Source: an uncultured SAR86 cluster bacterium
GTDB lineage: Bacteria > Pseudomonadota > Gammaproteobacteria > Magnimaribacterales > AG-339-G14
Reading direction: 5' to 3'
Length of the DNA stretch: 64,000 bases
Assembly: GCA_902522825.1 (NCBI GenBank)
Contig: CABYXE010000001.1
Location: 62,001 to 126,000, forward strand
Part shown: piece after piece, positions 33,434 to 43,975 of the stretch
How positions within the stretch are numbered: the stretch's first letter is position 1
Layout of the letters: every line of letters starts with the position of its first letter
Program-made: the position numbers and the translations under genes
Notes under the pieces: model-generated
What the model saw: only the letters and a program-made list of their open reading frames with translations
What the model was told of the DNA's origin: nothing
The model's database searches: none

Positions 33434-34294
33434 ATGAAAAAATTTGAAACACTTAGGACTGAGACTAAAGAAAACTCTTTGATTATTTATCTTTCCAGAG
33501 AAGAAAGAATGAATGCTTTTACCTTAACGATGCAACAAGAATTAGTTGCAGTATTAGATGAAGCAGAAAACATGGACGAAATAAAATCTATAATCTTTAC
33601 TGGAGATGGTAAAGCATATTGTGCAGGAGCAGACCTCTCATCGGGTGGAGATACTTTTGATAATAGAAAAGGAAGAGAAAAAACCAATAATGTAGTGAGA
33701 GATTCTGGTGGACTTTTAACTCTTAGACTTTTCAAAAGCAAAAAACCTTTGATTGCTGCGGTTAATGGAGCAGCTGTGGGCATTGGAGCTACTATGTTAT
33801 TGCCAATGGATTTTAGAATATGTTCTGAAGAAGCTCGGTTTGGATTTGTTTTTGCAAGAAGAGGTATTGTGCCTGAAGCTGCTTCAAGTTGGTTTCTTCC
33901 AAGATTAGTAGGAATTACTAAAGCGCTTGAATTATGTTACTCAGGAAAAATAATTTCAGCTAAAGAAGCTGAAGATATAAATTTAGTTTCTGAGGTTTTA
34001 CCCAAAGAACAGCTTTTAGATAGAGCTTTGGCAGTCGCTAATGAATTTACAGCTGAAAGTTCACAGATATCTATAGCTCTGACAAGGCAAATGATGTGGC
34101 GCATGCTGGGAGCAGATGACCCCATGGAAGCTCACAAGATAGACTCAAGAGGAGTTTTTGAACTTGGTCAATCTGGAGAAGCTATAGAAGGTGTTAAATC
34201 TTTTCTTGAAAAACGCCCTCCTTCGTTTCCTGGAAAAGTTTCAAAAGATATGCCAAGTTTTTATCCATGGTGGGATGAAAAAGAGTTTGAATAG
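33434..34294 (+). CDS. Enoyl-CoA hydratase/isomerase family protein
   Basis: GKAYCAGADLSSGG; AAVGIGATMLLPMDFRICSEEARFGFVF. Confidence 0.92.
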   Translation: MKKFETLRTETKENSLIIYLSREERMNAFTLTMQQELVAVLDEAENMDEIKSIIFTGDGKAYCAGADLSSGGDTFDNRKGREKTNNVVRDSGGLLTLRLFKSKKPLIAAVNGAAVGIGATMLLPMDFRICSEEARFGFVFARRGIVPEAASSWFLPRLVGITKALELCYSGKIISAKEAEDINLVSEVLPKEQLLDRALAVANEFTAESSQISIALTRQMMWRMLGADDPMEAHKIDSRGVFELGQSGEAIEGVKSFLEKRPPSFPGKVSKDMPSFYPWWDEKEFE

Positions 34295-34296
34295 AT

Positions 34297-35829
34297 ATGT
34301 CTTGGAAAAAGGAAATTAAAGAAATTGGAATAAGGAAAAAAGCCTCTAAAGCACAAGGAGGAAAAGAAGCAGTTGAGCTTCATCATAAAAAAGGAAGATT
34401 AACTTTGAGAGAAAGAATAAATATTTTTCTCGATGATAATACGTTTGAAGAAATTGGAGAATTAGCTGGTGGCGTAGAAGTAGATAATGAAGATAATTTT
34501 AAATCCATGACTCCAGCAAATTTTATATTAGGTTTTGGTAAAATTAATGGAAGACAAATAGTTGTTGGTGGAGAAGATTTTACTGTTAAGGGAGGCTCTC
34601 CTAATTCAGCGGGTTTGAGAAAAAGCGTTTATACAGAAGAGCTGGCATTGCAATATAAATTGCCTTTAGTGCGGCTTCATGAAGGTGGAGGAGGATCAGT
34701 TGCTGGGCCTAAATCAGGCTCAAGTGCAGATCCAGTATTTACTAGATCGCGATTTAAGTCGGTGGCTGATTCTTTAAAGGAAATTCCCGTTGCAAGTGCA
34801 GCTCTAGGACCTGTAGCCGGCCTTCCTGCATCAAGATTTGTTGGTTCTCACTTTAGAGTAATGACAAAGAAGAATTCTCAAATATTAGTAGCTGGTCCTC
34901 AAGTGGTCTCAAGAGCTTTTGGAAAAGAATTTACAAAAGATGAGCTTGGTGGATCTGATATACACAAAAAAAATGGAGTTACAGATAACCTTGCTAATTC
35001 TGAAGAGGATGCTCTTGCTCAAATAAAAACTTTTTTATCTTATTTTCCTCAAAATATTTACGAAATTCCGCCTGTAGAGAAATCTAATGACTCCCCAAGT
35101 CGATCAGAGGAAAAACTATCCTCAATCATTCCCAAAGAAAGAAATAAAAGTTATGAAATGAGAGAGATTTTAAAATATGTATTTGATAAAGATAGCTTTT
35201 TTGAAATGACTAACTTCTATGGACGAGGAATTATTACTGGATTTGCAAGATTAAATGGTTTTTCTTTTGGAGTTTTTGCTAATGATAGTAACTTCTATGC
35301 TGGATCAATGACTGCAGATAATGCCAAGAAAACATCAAGATTTGTTAAATTATGCGATACCTTCAACCTACCAATAATTACTTTTGTTGATGAACCTGGT
35401 TTTTTAATAGGCCCTGAAGCAGAAAAAGAAGCAACTATCTTGCATGGAACTGAAACAGTTCTTGCTGTAAATGATACTTCTGTTCCTTGGGCAACAATCC
35501 TTGTCAGAAAGTCTTTTGGTGTGGCTGCAGCAGCTCATTTTGGCAATAACCCATATGTTTTAGCTTGGCCCTCTTCTGAATCTGGTGCTTTGCCATTGGA
35601 AGGAGGAGTAGCGGTGGCATTTTCTAAAGAAATTGCTAGTGCAAAAGATCCAGAAAAAAAGAGAAAAGAAATTGAGGATGAAATGGCAAAGAAACAAAAT
35701 CCATTCTCTAAAGCGGAAACATTTTCAGTGCATGAAATTATTGACCCCAGCGAAACTAGAAAGTATCTTTGTAGCTGGATTGAAAAGGTTCAACCTCAAT
35801 TGAAGGCAAGATTAGTAAAAAATACTTAA
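34297..35829 (+). CDS. Acyl-CoA carboxylase carboxyltransferase (beta) subunit
   Basis: HKKGRLTLRERINIFLDDNTFEEIG; PIITFVDEPGFLIGPEAEKEATILHG; carboxyltransferase fold residues. Confidence 0.9.
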   Translation: MSWKKEIKEIGIRKKASKAQGGKEAVELHHKKGRLTLRERINIFLDDNTFEEIGELAGGVEVDNEDNFKSMTPANFILGFGKINGRQIVVGGEDFTVKGGSPNSAGLRKSVYTEELALQYKLPLVRLHEGGGGSVAGPKSGSSADPVFTRSRFKSVADSLKEIPVASAALGPVAGLPASRFVGSHFRVMTKKNSQILVAGPQVVSRAFGKEFTKDELGGSDIHKKNGVTDNLANSEEDALAQIKTFLSYFPQNIYEIPPVEKSNDSPSRSEEKLSSIIPKERNKSYEMREILKYVFDKDSFFEMTNFYGRGIITGFARLNGFSFGVFANDSNFYAGSMTADNAKKTSRFVKLCDTFNLPIITFVDEPGFLIGPEAEKEATILHGTETVLAVNDTSVPWATILVRKSFGVAAAAHFGNNPYVLAWPSSESGALPLEGGVAVAFSKEIASAKDPEKKRKEIEDEMAKKQNPFSKAETFSVHEIIDPSETRKYLCSWIEKVQPQLKARLVKNT

Positions 35830-35839
35830 AAGGAGAAAT

Positions 35840-37282
35840 ATGAATAACTACGAAAAATTCTATATCAATGGTGAATGGGTAGATCCCATAAACGATTTAA
35901 AAACTATGGATGTTATAAACCCAGCAACGGAAGAAGTTTTAGGTACTATTGCTATGGGAGATTCAGATGATGTCAACTCTGCTGTTAAAGCGGCAAAGGA
36001 AGCTTTTGAAACATTCGGACAAACATCAACTGAAGAAAGAATAGAAATCCTTCAAAAGATTGTAGAAATCTATATGAGTAAATCTGCTGAAATTGCCGAT
36101 ATGATTTCAAAAGAGAATGGTTCTCCAATTACTTTGTCGAGAAATGCTCAAGCTGCTTCTGGTATTGGTCATTTTGCAACTGCATTAGCGACATTACAAA
36201 ATTATAATTTTGAAGAAGTAAGAGGTGAAACTGTAATCAGAAAAGAGCCCATTGGAGTTGTTGGAATGATTACTCCCTGGAATTGGCCGATAAATCAGAT
36301 TTCTTGCAAAGTTGGTCCAGCAATTGCTGCAGGTTGTACTATGGTTTTAAAACCAACTGAAATTGCACCTTTCAATGCCATTTTATTAGCTGAAGTCCTT
36401 CACGAAGCTGGCCTTCCCAAAGGAGTATTTAATTTAGTTAACGGAGATGGTCCTACAGTTGGAGAAGCTATGTCAGCTCACACCGATATAGATATGATGT
36501 CTTTCACAGGCTCCACAAGAGCAGGAATTGCCGTCGCAAAAGGTTCTGCTGATTCTGTTAAAAGAGTTCATCAAGAGTTAGGAGGAAAATCAGCAAATAT
36601 TATTTTAGATGATGCAGATTTTGTAAGTGCTGTTAGTAGAGGTACCAAGCACATGTTTAATAATACTGGTCAGTCTTGTAATGCCCCTTCAAGAATGTTG
36701 GTTCCAGAAAATAGACAAGATGAAGCTAAGGAAGCTGCTAAAAAAGTAGCCGACGAACTAATTGTTGGTGATCCTTCGTCTGAAGAAACTGTAATGGGTC
36801 CTGTCGTTAGTGATGTTCATTTCAATAAAATTCAAGGACTAATTGAGAAAGGAATCGAAGAAGGCGCCGAGGTGGTTGTTGGTGGATTAGGAAAACCTGA
36901 AGGCTTAAATCAAGGTTATTTTGTAAAGCCTACGGTTTTTGCTAATGTCTCGAACGATATGACTATAGCTAGGGAAGAAATATTTGGTCCTGTTCTATGT
37001 ATGATTCCTTACAAAGATGAGGAAGAAGCAATCAAAATAGCTAACGACACTCCTTATGGACTTTCTGGTTATATCTCGTCTGAAGATCCTGAACATGCTC
37101 TCAGTGTTGCTAGAAGAATTAGAAGTGGAAACGTTCATATAAATAATGCTCCAACTGGAATAAATGATCCCTTTGGTGGGTTCAAACAATCTGGTAATGG
37201 TAGAGAATGGGGAGTGTTTGGCTTTGAAGAATTTTTAGAAATTAAGGCTGTTCTTGGATACAAGCCCGACGAAATAGATTAA
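35840..37282 (+). CDS. Aldehyde dehydrogenase family protein
   Basis: MITPWNWPINQISCKVGPAIAAGCTMVLKP; FTGSTRAGIAVAK; ELGGKSANIILDDADF; NTGQSCNAPSRMLV. Confidence 0.94.
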   Translation: MNNYEKFYINGEWVDPINDLKTMDVINPATEEVLGTIAMGDSDDVNSAVKAAKEAFETFGQTSTEERIEILQKIVEIYMSKSAEIADMISKENGSPITLSRNAQAASGIGHFATALATLQNYNFEEVRGETVIRKEPIGVVGMITPWNWPINQISCKVGPAIAAGCTMVLKPTEIAPFNAILLAEVLHEAGLPKGVFNLVNGDGPTVGEAMSAHTDIDMMSFTGSTRAGIAVAKGSADSVKRVHQELGGKSANIILDDADFVSAVSRGTKHMFNNTGQSCNAPSRMLVPENRQDEAKEAAKKVADELIVGDPSSEETVMGPVVSDVHFNKIQGLIEKGIEEGAEVVVGGLGKPEGLNQGYFVKPTVFANVSNDMTIAREEIFGPVLCMIPYKDEEEAIKIANDTPYGLSGYISSEDPEHALSVARRIRSGNVHINNAPTGINDPFGGFKQSGNGREWGVFGFEEFLEIKAVLGYKPDEID

Positions 37283-38340
37283 TTTATAATAATTTCATCA
37301 GAGTTTTTAGAGACGACGATTTTGTCGTTATCTCTTGCCAACAAAAATTTATAAGGCACATCGGAAAATAAATCTTCCATATATCTAATTCCTATTGGGT
37401 TTTTTGCAGGCACAAGATGATTCACAATCAGTAATCCCAAATCTTTATTTTCTAAATTTTTCTTTATTGCTTTAACATCGGCATGGTAATCAAGAATGTC
37501 ATGAAAAGCGATTTCAGCTCGAGATATATTATTATCTTTTGCGACTTTTTCTAAAAAAGATACATGATCTTTAATCATGCCGTCGTGAATTAAAATATCA
37601 GCGCCATCTACTAAAGAAAAAACATTATCTGTAATTTCTGTATCACCAGAAATGATAATTTTTTTATTTCCAAAGAAGATTCTAAATCCAATGGCCTCTC
37701 TGACAGGAAAGTGATCTACCAAGAAAGATTCAACTCTTATGTTTTGATCTTCGAAAATAAGTTGCGGCCTATCAGTGGGCTTGTGTACCACAGGAATCAT
37801 TGGTCTATTCTCTGGAGGCACAAACTCTTCTCCATGATGAGCAACTCGGTAATCTTCATCATTTTTGTAAGCCAAATTTATACCTGAAGTTACGTTAACA
37901 ATTTCTGAACTTCCATAAACTCTTAATGGGGCTTGCGCACCACTTACCCATCTTCTTAAGTTTAATTCATCAAGATCTCCAATGTGATCAGAATGAGCAT
38001 GCGTGATAAATACTGCTTTTATATTTTGTGGCAGATAATTACTCGATATTTTTCCAAAACTATTCTCGCCAGAATCAATTACATAAATATTGGAACCAAT
38101 TATAAGCGCCATACATTGAGCTCCTTCCGGAATAAAAGAAAGAGGCGAGCCTGACCCACAAAAAAAGATTTCTAACTTATCTGAATTAACAACTTCAGAC
38201 CCACCAAAAGCACCTTGAAGGCGGGACTCGAAAATTGATTTAATAACAAATTTTTGAACAGCTGGACTACTTAAAGAAAAATAACCAACGGTACCAATAA
38301 CAATTGTTAATATGCTCAGGAAAATAAAAAATTTTTTCAT
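37279..38340 (-). CDS. MBL-fold metallohydrolase (membrane-anchored)
   Basis: N-terminal TM; VFITHAHSDHIGDLDEL; KKIIISGDTEITDN. Confidence 0.88.
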   Translation of the reverse strand: MKKFFIFLSILTIVIGTVGYFSLSSPAVQKFVIKSIFESRLQGAFGGSEVVNSDKLEIFFCGSGSPLSFIPEGAQCMALIIGSNIYVIDSGENSFGKISSNYLPQNIKAVFITHAHSDHIGDLDELNLRRWVSGAQAPLRVYGSSEIVNVTSGINLAYKNDEDYRVAHHGEEFVPPENRPMIPVVHKPTDRPQLIFEDQNIRVESFLVDHFPVREAIGFRIFFGNKKIIISGDTEITDNVFSLVDGADILIHDGMIKDHVSFLEKVAKDNNISRAEIAFHDILDYHADVKAIKKNLENKDLGLLIVNHLVPAKNPIGIRYMEDLFSDVPYKFLLARDNDKIVVSKNSDEIIIN

Positions 38341-38393
38341 TACAATTTAATAACTCTTTTACATTATACTTTCTTCAATCAATTTTTCTTTAA

Positions 38394-39872
38394 ATGTCAC
38401 TTTGTCTTAAAATTCATTTACTTCTGACTTTATTTTTTTCAAATTATTTCTTACCCAATATTTGGATTGAGCCAAGTGATGAATTAAAAATAAAAAAAAT
38501 TGAACTTTATACTGCAGAAAACAATATAAATATAAGATCTACAACTTATCCCGTAACTTTAAATTCTTTAAAAAACTCTTCTAGTTATGGAACGTTATTA
38601 TTAACTGAAAAAGTTGGATTAAATACTGCATTAGATAAAAATTTTAAAAATGAGAAAAAATTTAATTCTAGTTTTACTGTAAGTTCTTTTTCAGACAATT
38701 CCATGATCAAGAATATTGATGATAATTGGAGAGGCCAAAATTCTTTTATTCTAAAAAATAGTTATACAAATAAAAATTTTTCAATGAATTTAAATCTACA
38801 CTTGATAGACGGCTCTTACGATGAAAAAAAAATTATCTTAAATGGATCTCATATATCTTTTACAAAATGGAATGTTGTCTTTGGGTTTGGATTTTTAAAT
38901 CGTTGGTGGGGACCTACTCATAACAATAATTTGATACTATCAAACTATGCTAACCCTTCTCCTGGAATTTTTATAAATTCTCTTCAAGGATTTGAGTTTG
39001 AAAATAGACTACTTGCAAGATTAGGGAAAATAGATTTTTCTTTATTTATTAATAGACTTGAAAAAAATAGACATGTGCCAAATCCTTTTTTAGTTGGCGC
39101 AAGAGTTACTTTTAACCCATTAAATAATCTTCATCTAGGCCTTTCAAGGACGATAATGATGGGAGGGGAAGGTAAAAGTGAAAGTTTTAAATCCTTTTAT
39201 AAAGCTTTTTTTGAAGCAGGAGGAGGATCAGGAGAAAACCCAAGGATTGGAGGAAAATATATTGGCACAAACTTGTCGAATCAGTTAGGAGGTTATGATA
39301 TTAAATACGATATAAAATTTAATGAGAATATTGCTACGATCTACTTTCAACGGATTGGAGAAGACTCTGATACCAGTAGTACAAGCTTGATATCATCCTA
39401 TATATCTACTCTAGGAGCAGAATATAAATTTTTTAAAAATGACTTGTTGAACTCAATCATTCTTGAATTTTCTAAAACTTCTACTGAAGATCATTACGCT
39501 TATCGAAAATATAATGTTACTTATGCACATGATGTTTATCAATCCGGATATAGGTATAGAGGCTTGCCAATAGGAGCTTTTATAGACAGTGATTCCAAGT
39601 ATTCTCAGTTATCTTTTTTAAAAGAAATCAGTGACAATTCTCATTTTAAAATGGATTTATTTTATGCAGAACCAAACGTGGACGAAAGTGGAGCAAGTAT
39701 TTGGGGTTCTTCTGGAGAGCCGTTTTATGGCTTAAAAACTAAATATAAAACTCAAGTTACGAAAAAATTAACGATGGAATTAGTACTTACTTTGAGTGAT
39801 AAAAAACTTTCTTTTTTAGATGAAAAATTAGACAAAAATATTTTAGGATTAATAACAGAATATAGTTTTTAA
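38394..39872 (+). CDS. Capsule assembly Wzi-family-like outer membrane beta-barrel protein
   Basis: FGFGFLNRWWGPTHNNNLILSNYANPSPGI motif and repeated amphipathic beta-strand pattern ending in aromatic F. Confidence 0.7.
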   Translation: MSLCLKIHLLLTLFFSNYFLPNIWIEPSDELKIKKIELYTAENNINIRSTTYPVTLNSLKNSSSYGTLLLTEKVGLNTALDKNFKNEKKFNSSFTVSSFSDNSMIKNIDDNWRGQNSFILKNSYTNKNFSMNLNLHLIDGSYDEKKIILNGSHISFTKWNVVFGFGFLNRWWGPTHNNNLILSNYANPSPGIFINSLQGFEFENRLLARLGKIDFSLFINRLEKNRHVPNPFLVGARVTFNPLNNLHLGLSRTIMMGGEGKSESFKSFYKAFFEAGGGSGENPRIGGKYIGTNLSNQLGGYDIKYDIKFNENIATIYFQRIGEDSDTSSTSLISSYISTLGAEYKFFKNDLLNSIILEFSKTSTEDHYAYRKYNVTYAHDVYQSGYRYRGLPIGAFIDSDSKYSQLSFLKEISDNSHFKMDLFYAEPNVDESGASIWGSSGEPFYGLKTKYKTQVTKKLTMELVLTLSDKKLSFLDEKLDKNILGLITEYSF

Positions 39873-42800
39873 CTAAGCGGTTACTTTTCCTAAATAACAA
39901 AACATTGCGGGTATTAATAATAAGGCAATTAAAGCAGATCCTAAAACACCAAAACACATAGCCCAAGCTAACGTTTCAAAAAAAGTATCAAATAATAAAG
40001 GGAATAATCCTCCAACTGTTGTAATAGAGGTAGTAACTATATGTCTCGTAGACCTTATTGTTGTAGAAACTAACTTTTCTTTGGAGATTTTTCCTTCAGC
40101 AGCATCTTCGTTGAGGTGAGACAAGACAACAATAGCATCGTTTATAGCTAATCCAGCCAAACCTACAATACCAACTAACCCTATAAAACCAAAATTCTGA
40201 AATCCTAAAAACATTCCTAGAAAACCCAAGCCAACACAAAGCAAACCAACAAATAAAATTACTCCAGCTTGATAAAAACTATTTAAAATCATTACTAAAG
40301 TAAGAATTATTAGGCCTAAAAATAAAAAGAAGGTGCTAAATAATTGACCGAAAGATTCAGCTCTTTCATTGGCATCACCAAATTGCCTCATCACATACCC
40401 AGCCGGTAAGGAATTTTCAAAATCTATTAATTCTTCTTCAACATCTTTTAAAACAGAAGAAGCCAATTGCCCAGGATAAACTGCAGCCTTGACAGAATTC
40501 AGTCTTGAGCCTTGGTATCTATTTATTTGATTAATTTCACTTTTAAAAGAGATATTTGAAAAATTCTCAACGTATTCATAGCCATTAGCATTAGGTATTG
40601 CTAAGAGAGCAGTTTGGTTTATTTCTTTAGATTCGATATTGTTGTTTTTTATTCTTATAGGTATTTCTTTATTTCCATCTAACATAGAGCCAATATACAA
40701 ACCTCTAGTTGAAGAAGAAATTTGATCTAAGATTTCTTTAGAAGATTTAGATGAAAATGCTAAATCAATTTCATCTAGGTTAATTTCCAATCCAGTTATA
40801 CTTGCAGATTGATCAGCGAAGACGTCGCTTACTTGCGGTGATTTAGAAATAATAGATTTAAGCCTTTCTCCCAAAATTTTTAAAACTTGATTGTCCTCTC
40901 CAAAAATAGCAACTTGAACTGGAAATTCTACAGGGGGACCATTTGTAAACTTGCTAACCCTAATACGAACATCGGCGTGATTACTTTCTAGGTTTTTAGC
41001 TAATTTTTCTAACCCTTTATCCATTTTTGAATATGAGTTAGTGAAATAAACACCTACGGCAATATTATCTGAACCTTCTCCTGAAGAACCACCAATGACG
41101 TTATATAAAAGTCTTGGTAACCTTCTTCCAATCCACCACATGTCAGTTTCAATATAGTCCTCTAATAAAATCTGTTCTCTTATGCTTTCAACTCTTTCCT
41201 TTGTCGCAAAAATAGAAGCATTTTTATCTAATTCAACTTCGACTTGAAACATCGTTTTACCCTGATTAGGAAAAAAATCAGTATCTAAAAAATTGAAAGA
41301 GATAAACCCTATTATTGGAAGTAAAAGAGCAAGAACTAAAGCTCTTGAAGGTTTATGAAAACTCCATTCTAAAAAATTTTTATAATGCTTATAAAGTTTT
41401 TTGTTATTAAATCCAGAGTTTGTCGAGTTATTTAAATTTAAGAAATTTTTCTCTTCCATAAATTTTAACAACACAGGAACTACAGTTAAAGCTAATAACA
41501 GCGATGAAGAAACAGCAAAAATTACTGTTATAGCCATGTCACCTACAAACTCAGGACTTGCCCCCTTTCCTGCAGCCATTGGCATAAAAGCTAGACCGGT
41601 TGTAACTGTTGCCGCAAGTAAAGGTAAAGATAAATGTCTTATAGATGCGTAGATTGCCTCTCTATTAATTAGATTTATACTTTTGCGATACTTGTAGTCT
41701 TCAACCACTATAATTGAGTTGTCTATTAAAAGTCCTAAGGAAAGAATTATTCCAGTTACTGAAGTAGTATGGAGGGGAATGCTAAAAATACTGCATAATA
41801 TTAGTACTAAAAATATGGTAAGAGGCACAACAGCACTGACTATAATTGCAGATCTAGGCCCTAAAGAAATGTAACTTAAAGCTAGAACTAAAAAAGTAGC
41901 TATAAAAATGCTTTGCAATAAGAATGAAAATTTATCCTCAACAAAATCAGCTTCGTTAAATACTAATTCTAAGGCAATTTCTTCCGGCAGATCGGCTTTA
42001 AAAGCATTTGAGATTTTAAGGACTGATTCAGAATATAAATCTGTTCTTTGAGAAAAAATTCCTCTCACTTCGACAAATACAGAAGGAATACCATTATAAG
42101 TTACGAACTCAATTGGGGGATTTACTGGTAATTTAGAGACAGTGGCAACATCTTCAAGTCTTAAAGCTTGATAATCGCCAATTATTTTTAAAGGTAATTT
42201 TTTTAAATCACCTACTAAAGAAATATTATCTTGAGCTTGAATTCTAAACTCAGATTTTTGCCCAGTAATATTTCCAACAGCTTGTTTACTATCAAATTGT
42301 TCGATTACTTTTGCAATGTCTTGAATATTCATCCCAGCATCAGCTAATGAATCTAAATCTGCGCCGATATATATTTCTTCTTTCGTATCTCCATAAATTA
42401 TAGATTTTTCAGAGTTTTCAATATTTGCTAGCTTTCTTTTAAGCTGGCTAGCTAATCTGGAGAGGATAATCATTTGAGGTTCGCCCTCTCCTACCCACTG
42501 AAGAGCAAAAAGGAGAGTAGTTGGAGGTCCACTATGATTCAAACTAATTTTAGTTCCAGGAGGAACTAATTCAGATGTTTCTTTTAATTTATTTTCTATT
42601 TTTGACCAAACTTCATCCGTCTGTGCTTTGGTCACAGTTTCTTTGAGCTCGATCCCTACTAACCCAACTCCTGTCGATGAGTTTGAACTTAAAATTTTTA
42701 TTTCATCAATTTCTCGGAGTTCTGTTTCTAGAATATCGGATATTTGAGTTTCTACTCTATCCGGCGATGCGCCTGATAATACTGCAGTTATGTCTCCCCA

Positions 42801-42932
42801 TCTTTCAGCAAGTTGTGGATTTTCTTGTCTAGGCAAAGAATCGAATGAAAGAAAGCCGCCAACCAATACGAAAAGAAGAAACAAAACAAAAATCTTCGGT
42901 CTATCCAGATAAAGATCAACAATTTTTTTCAT
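39873..42932 (-). CDS. RND-family efflux transporter permease (AcrB/MdtB-like)
   Basis: 1019-aa protein; SGASPDRVETQISDILE, LGLLIDNSIIVVEDYK, GLAINDAIVVLSHL. Confidence 0.94.
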   Translation of the reverse strand: MKKIVDLYLDRPKIFVLFLLFVLVGGFLSFDSLPRQENPQLAERWGDITAVLSGASPDRVETQISDILETELREIDEIKILSSNSSTGVGLVGIELKETVTKAQTDEVWSKIENKLKETSELVPPGTKISLNHSGPPTTLLFALQWVGEGEPQMIILSRLASQLKRKLANIENSEKSIIYGDTKEEIYIGADLDSLADAGMNIQDIAKVIEQFDSKQAVGNITGQKSEFRIQAQDNISLVGDLKKLPLKIIGDYQALRLEDVATVSKLPVNPPIEFVTYNGIPSVFVEVRGIFSQRTDLYSESVLKISNAFKADLPEEIALELVFNEADFVEDKFSFLLQSIFIATFLVLALSYISLGPRSAIIVSAVVPLTIFLVLILCSIFSIPLHTTSVTGIILSLGLLIDNSIIVVEDYKYRKSINLINREAIYASIRHLSLPLLAATVTTGLAFMPMAAGKGASPEFVGDMAITVIFAVSSSLLLALTVVPVLLKFMEEKNFLNLNNSTNSGFNNKKLYKHYKNFLEWSFHKPSRALVLALLLPIIGFISFNFLDTDFFPNQGKTMFQVEVELDKNASIFATKERVESIREQILLEDYIETDMWWIGRRLPRLLYNVIGGSSGEGSDNIAVGVYFTNSYSKMDKGLEKLAKNLESNHADVRIRVSKFTNGPPVEFPVQVAIFGEDNQVLKILGERLKSIISKSPQVSDVFADQSASITGLEINLDEIDLAFSSKSSKEILDQISSSTRGLYIGSMLDGNKEIPIRIKNNNIESKEINQTALLAIPNANGYEYVENFSNISFKSEINQINRYQGSRLNSVKAAVYPGQLASSVLKDVEEELIDFENSLPAGYVMRQFGDANERAESFGQLFSTFFLFLGLIILTLVMILNSFYQAGVILFVGLLCVGLGFLGMFLGFQNFGFIGLVGIVGLAGLAINDAIVVLSHLNEDAAEGKISKEKLVSTTIRSTRHIVTTSITTVGGLFPLLFDTFFETLAWAMCFGVLGSALIALLLIPAMFCYLGKVTA

Positions 42933-43906
42933 TAGTTAATTCTTAGATTTTGACCTTCTGCAACTTTAGCTGCCCCACCAATAATTACCAAGTCTCCATC
43001 TTGGATAGTACCTGAGACGTATGCCATATTTTTTTCAATGTGAATTAATTCTACATAATCTTTTTGGGCTTTTTTGCCATCAGATACGGTATATAAATTC
43101 CATAGCCCTTGTTCTGACTGAGCTAATGAATTTAATGGCACCCATGCCCCTCTTTTAGATTCTACTGTATTTAAAACAAGTCTTGCTGTTGCTCCAGGAT
43201 TAAAAAAATTATCAAATTCAAAGAGTCCCAATTTATTGTTTGATCCTTTCACTGACATTGGAGCAATTCTCGTCAGTTTAGCTTCAAATTCATCATTTTC
43301 GATCAAAAATTTGTATTGTTTTCCTATATTCAATTCGTTGACCAGTGACTTTGGAAGTGACACTTTAGCTTCAACAAATTTAGAATCAAGAATTTCAATT
43401 ATTGGAATACTAGCGTTAATAATAGAACCTTCATCTAAAAACCTGTTTTGAATAATCCCATCATAGGGAGCTAAAATTTTAGTTTGTTTAAATTTTATTA
43501 AAGCTTTATCGAATTGAGCTTGAGCAACTAAAAAATTAGACTCCGCTCTTTCTAATTCTTGATCAGAAATAAAATTTTCCTCATTAAGAGAAACAGACCT
43601 ATTAAAGACTTTTTCGAACATAGAAAGTTTGGCTTTTGCTTCGTTATAATTTGCAAGTGCCTCTGAATCTTCAAGCTCCGCCAAAAGGTCTCCAGTATTT
43701 ACTTCATCTCCAATATCAACAATTACCTTTCTTAATTTTCCAGATATTTCAAATCCAAGTATAGATTGACGTTTTGGAGTTATTTTTCCTGGTAGCAATT
43801 TGCTGACCTTAAATTCATTAAGTATTTTAACTTCGTATGACTCAATATTTTTTTGAGAAGCAACGCATGTCGACATGAAAATCATGACTAATAGAATTTT
43901 TTTCAT
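42932..43906 (-). CDS. RND efflux periplasmic adaptor (membrane fusion protein)
   Basis: GKLRKVIVDIGDEVNTGDLLAELEDSEALANYNEAKAKL; ILAPYDGIIQNRFLDEGSII. Confidence 0.92.
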   Translation of the reverse strand: MKKILLVMIFMSTCVASQKNIESYEVKILNEFKVSKLLPGKITPKRQSILGFEISGKLRKVIVDIGDEVNTGDLLAELEDSEALANYNEAKAKLSMFEKVFNRSVSLNEENFISDQELERAESNFLVAQAQFDKALIKFKQTKILAPYDGIIQNRFLDEGSIINASIPIIEILDSKFVEAKVSLPKSLVNELNIGKQYKFLIENDEFEAKLTRIAPMSVKGSNNKLGLFEFDNFFNPGATARLVLNTVESKRGAWVPLNSLAQSEQGLWNLYTVSDGKKAQKDYVELIHIEKNMAYVSGTIQDGDLVIIGGAAKVAEGQNLRIN

Positions 43907-43922
43907 TTTTTTTTAAAATAAT

Positions 43923-43965
43923 GTTTACAGTGCACACATTAGTGTTTAAAGTTAACAGTGTCAAC
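43923..43965. promoter_or_regulatory. Tandem near-palindromic candidate operators between RND operon and TetR gene
   Basis: GTTTACAGTGCACAC (43923-43937) and GTTAACAGTGTCAAC (43951-43965) share GTTwACAGTGnnnAC, 28 bp centre to centre. Confidence 0.6.
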
Positions 43966-43975
43966 ATTTATTTTT

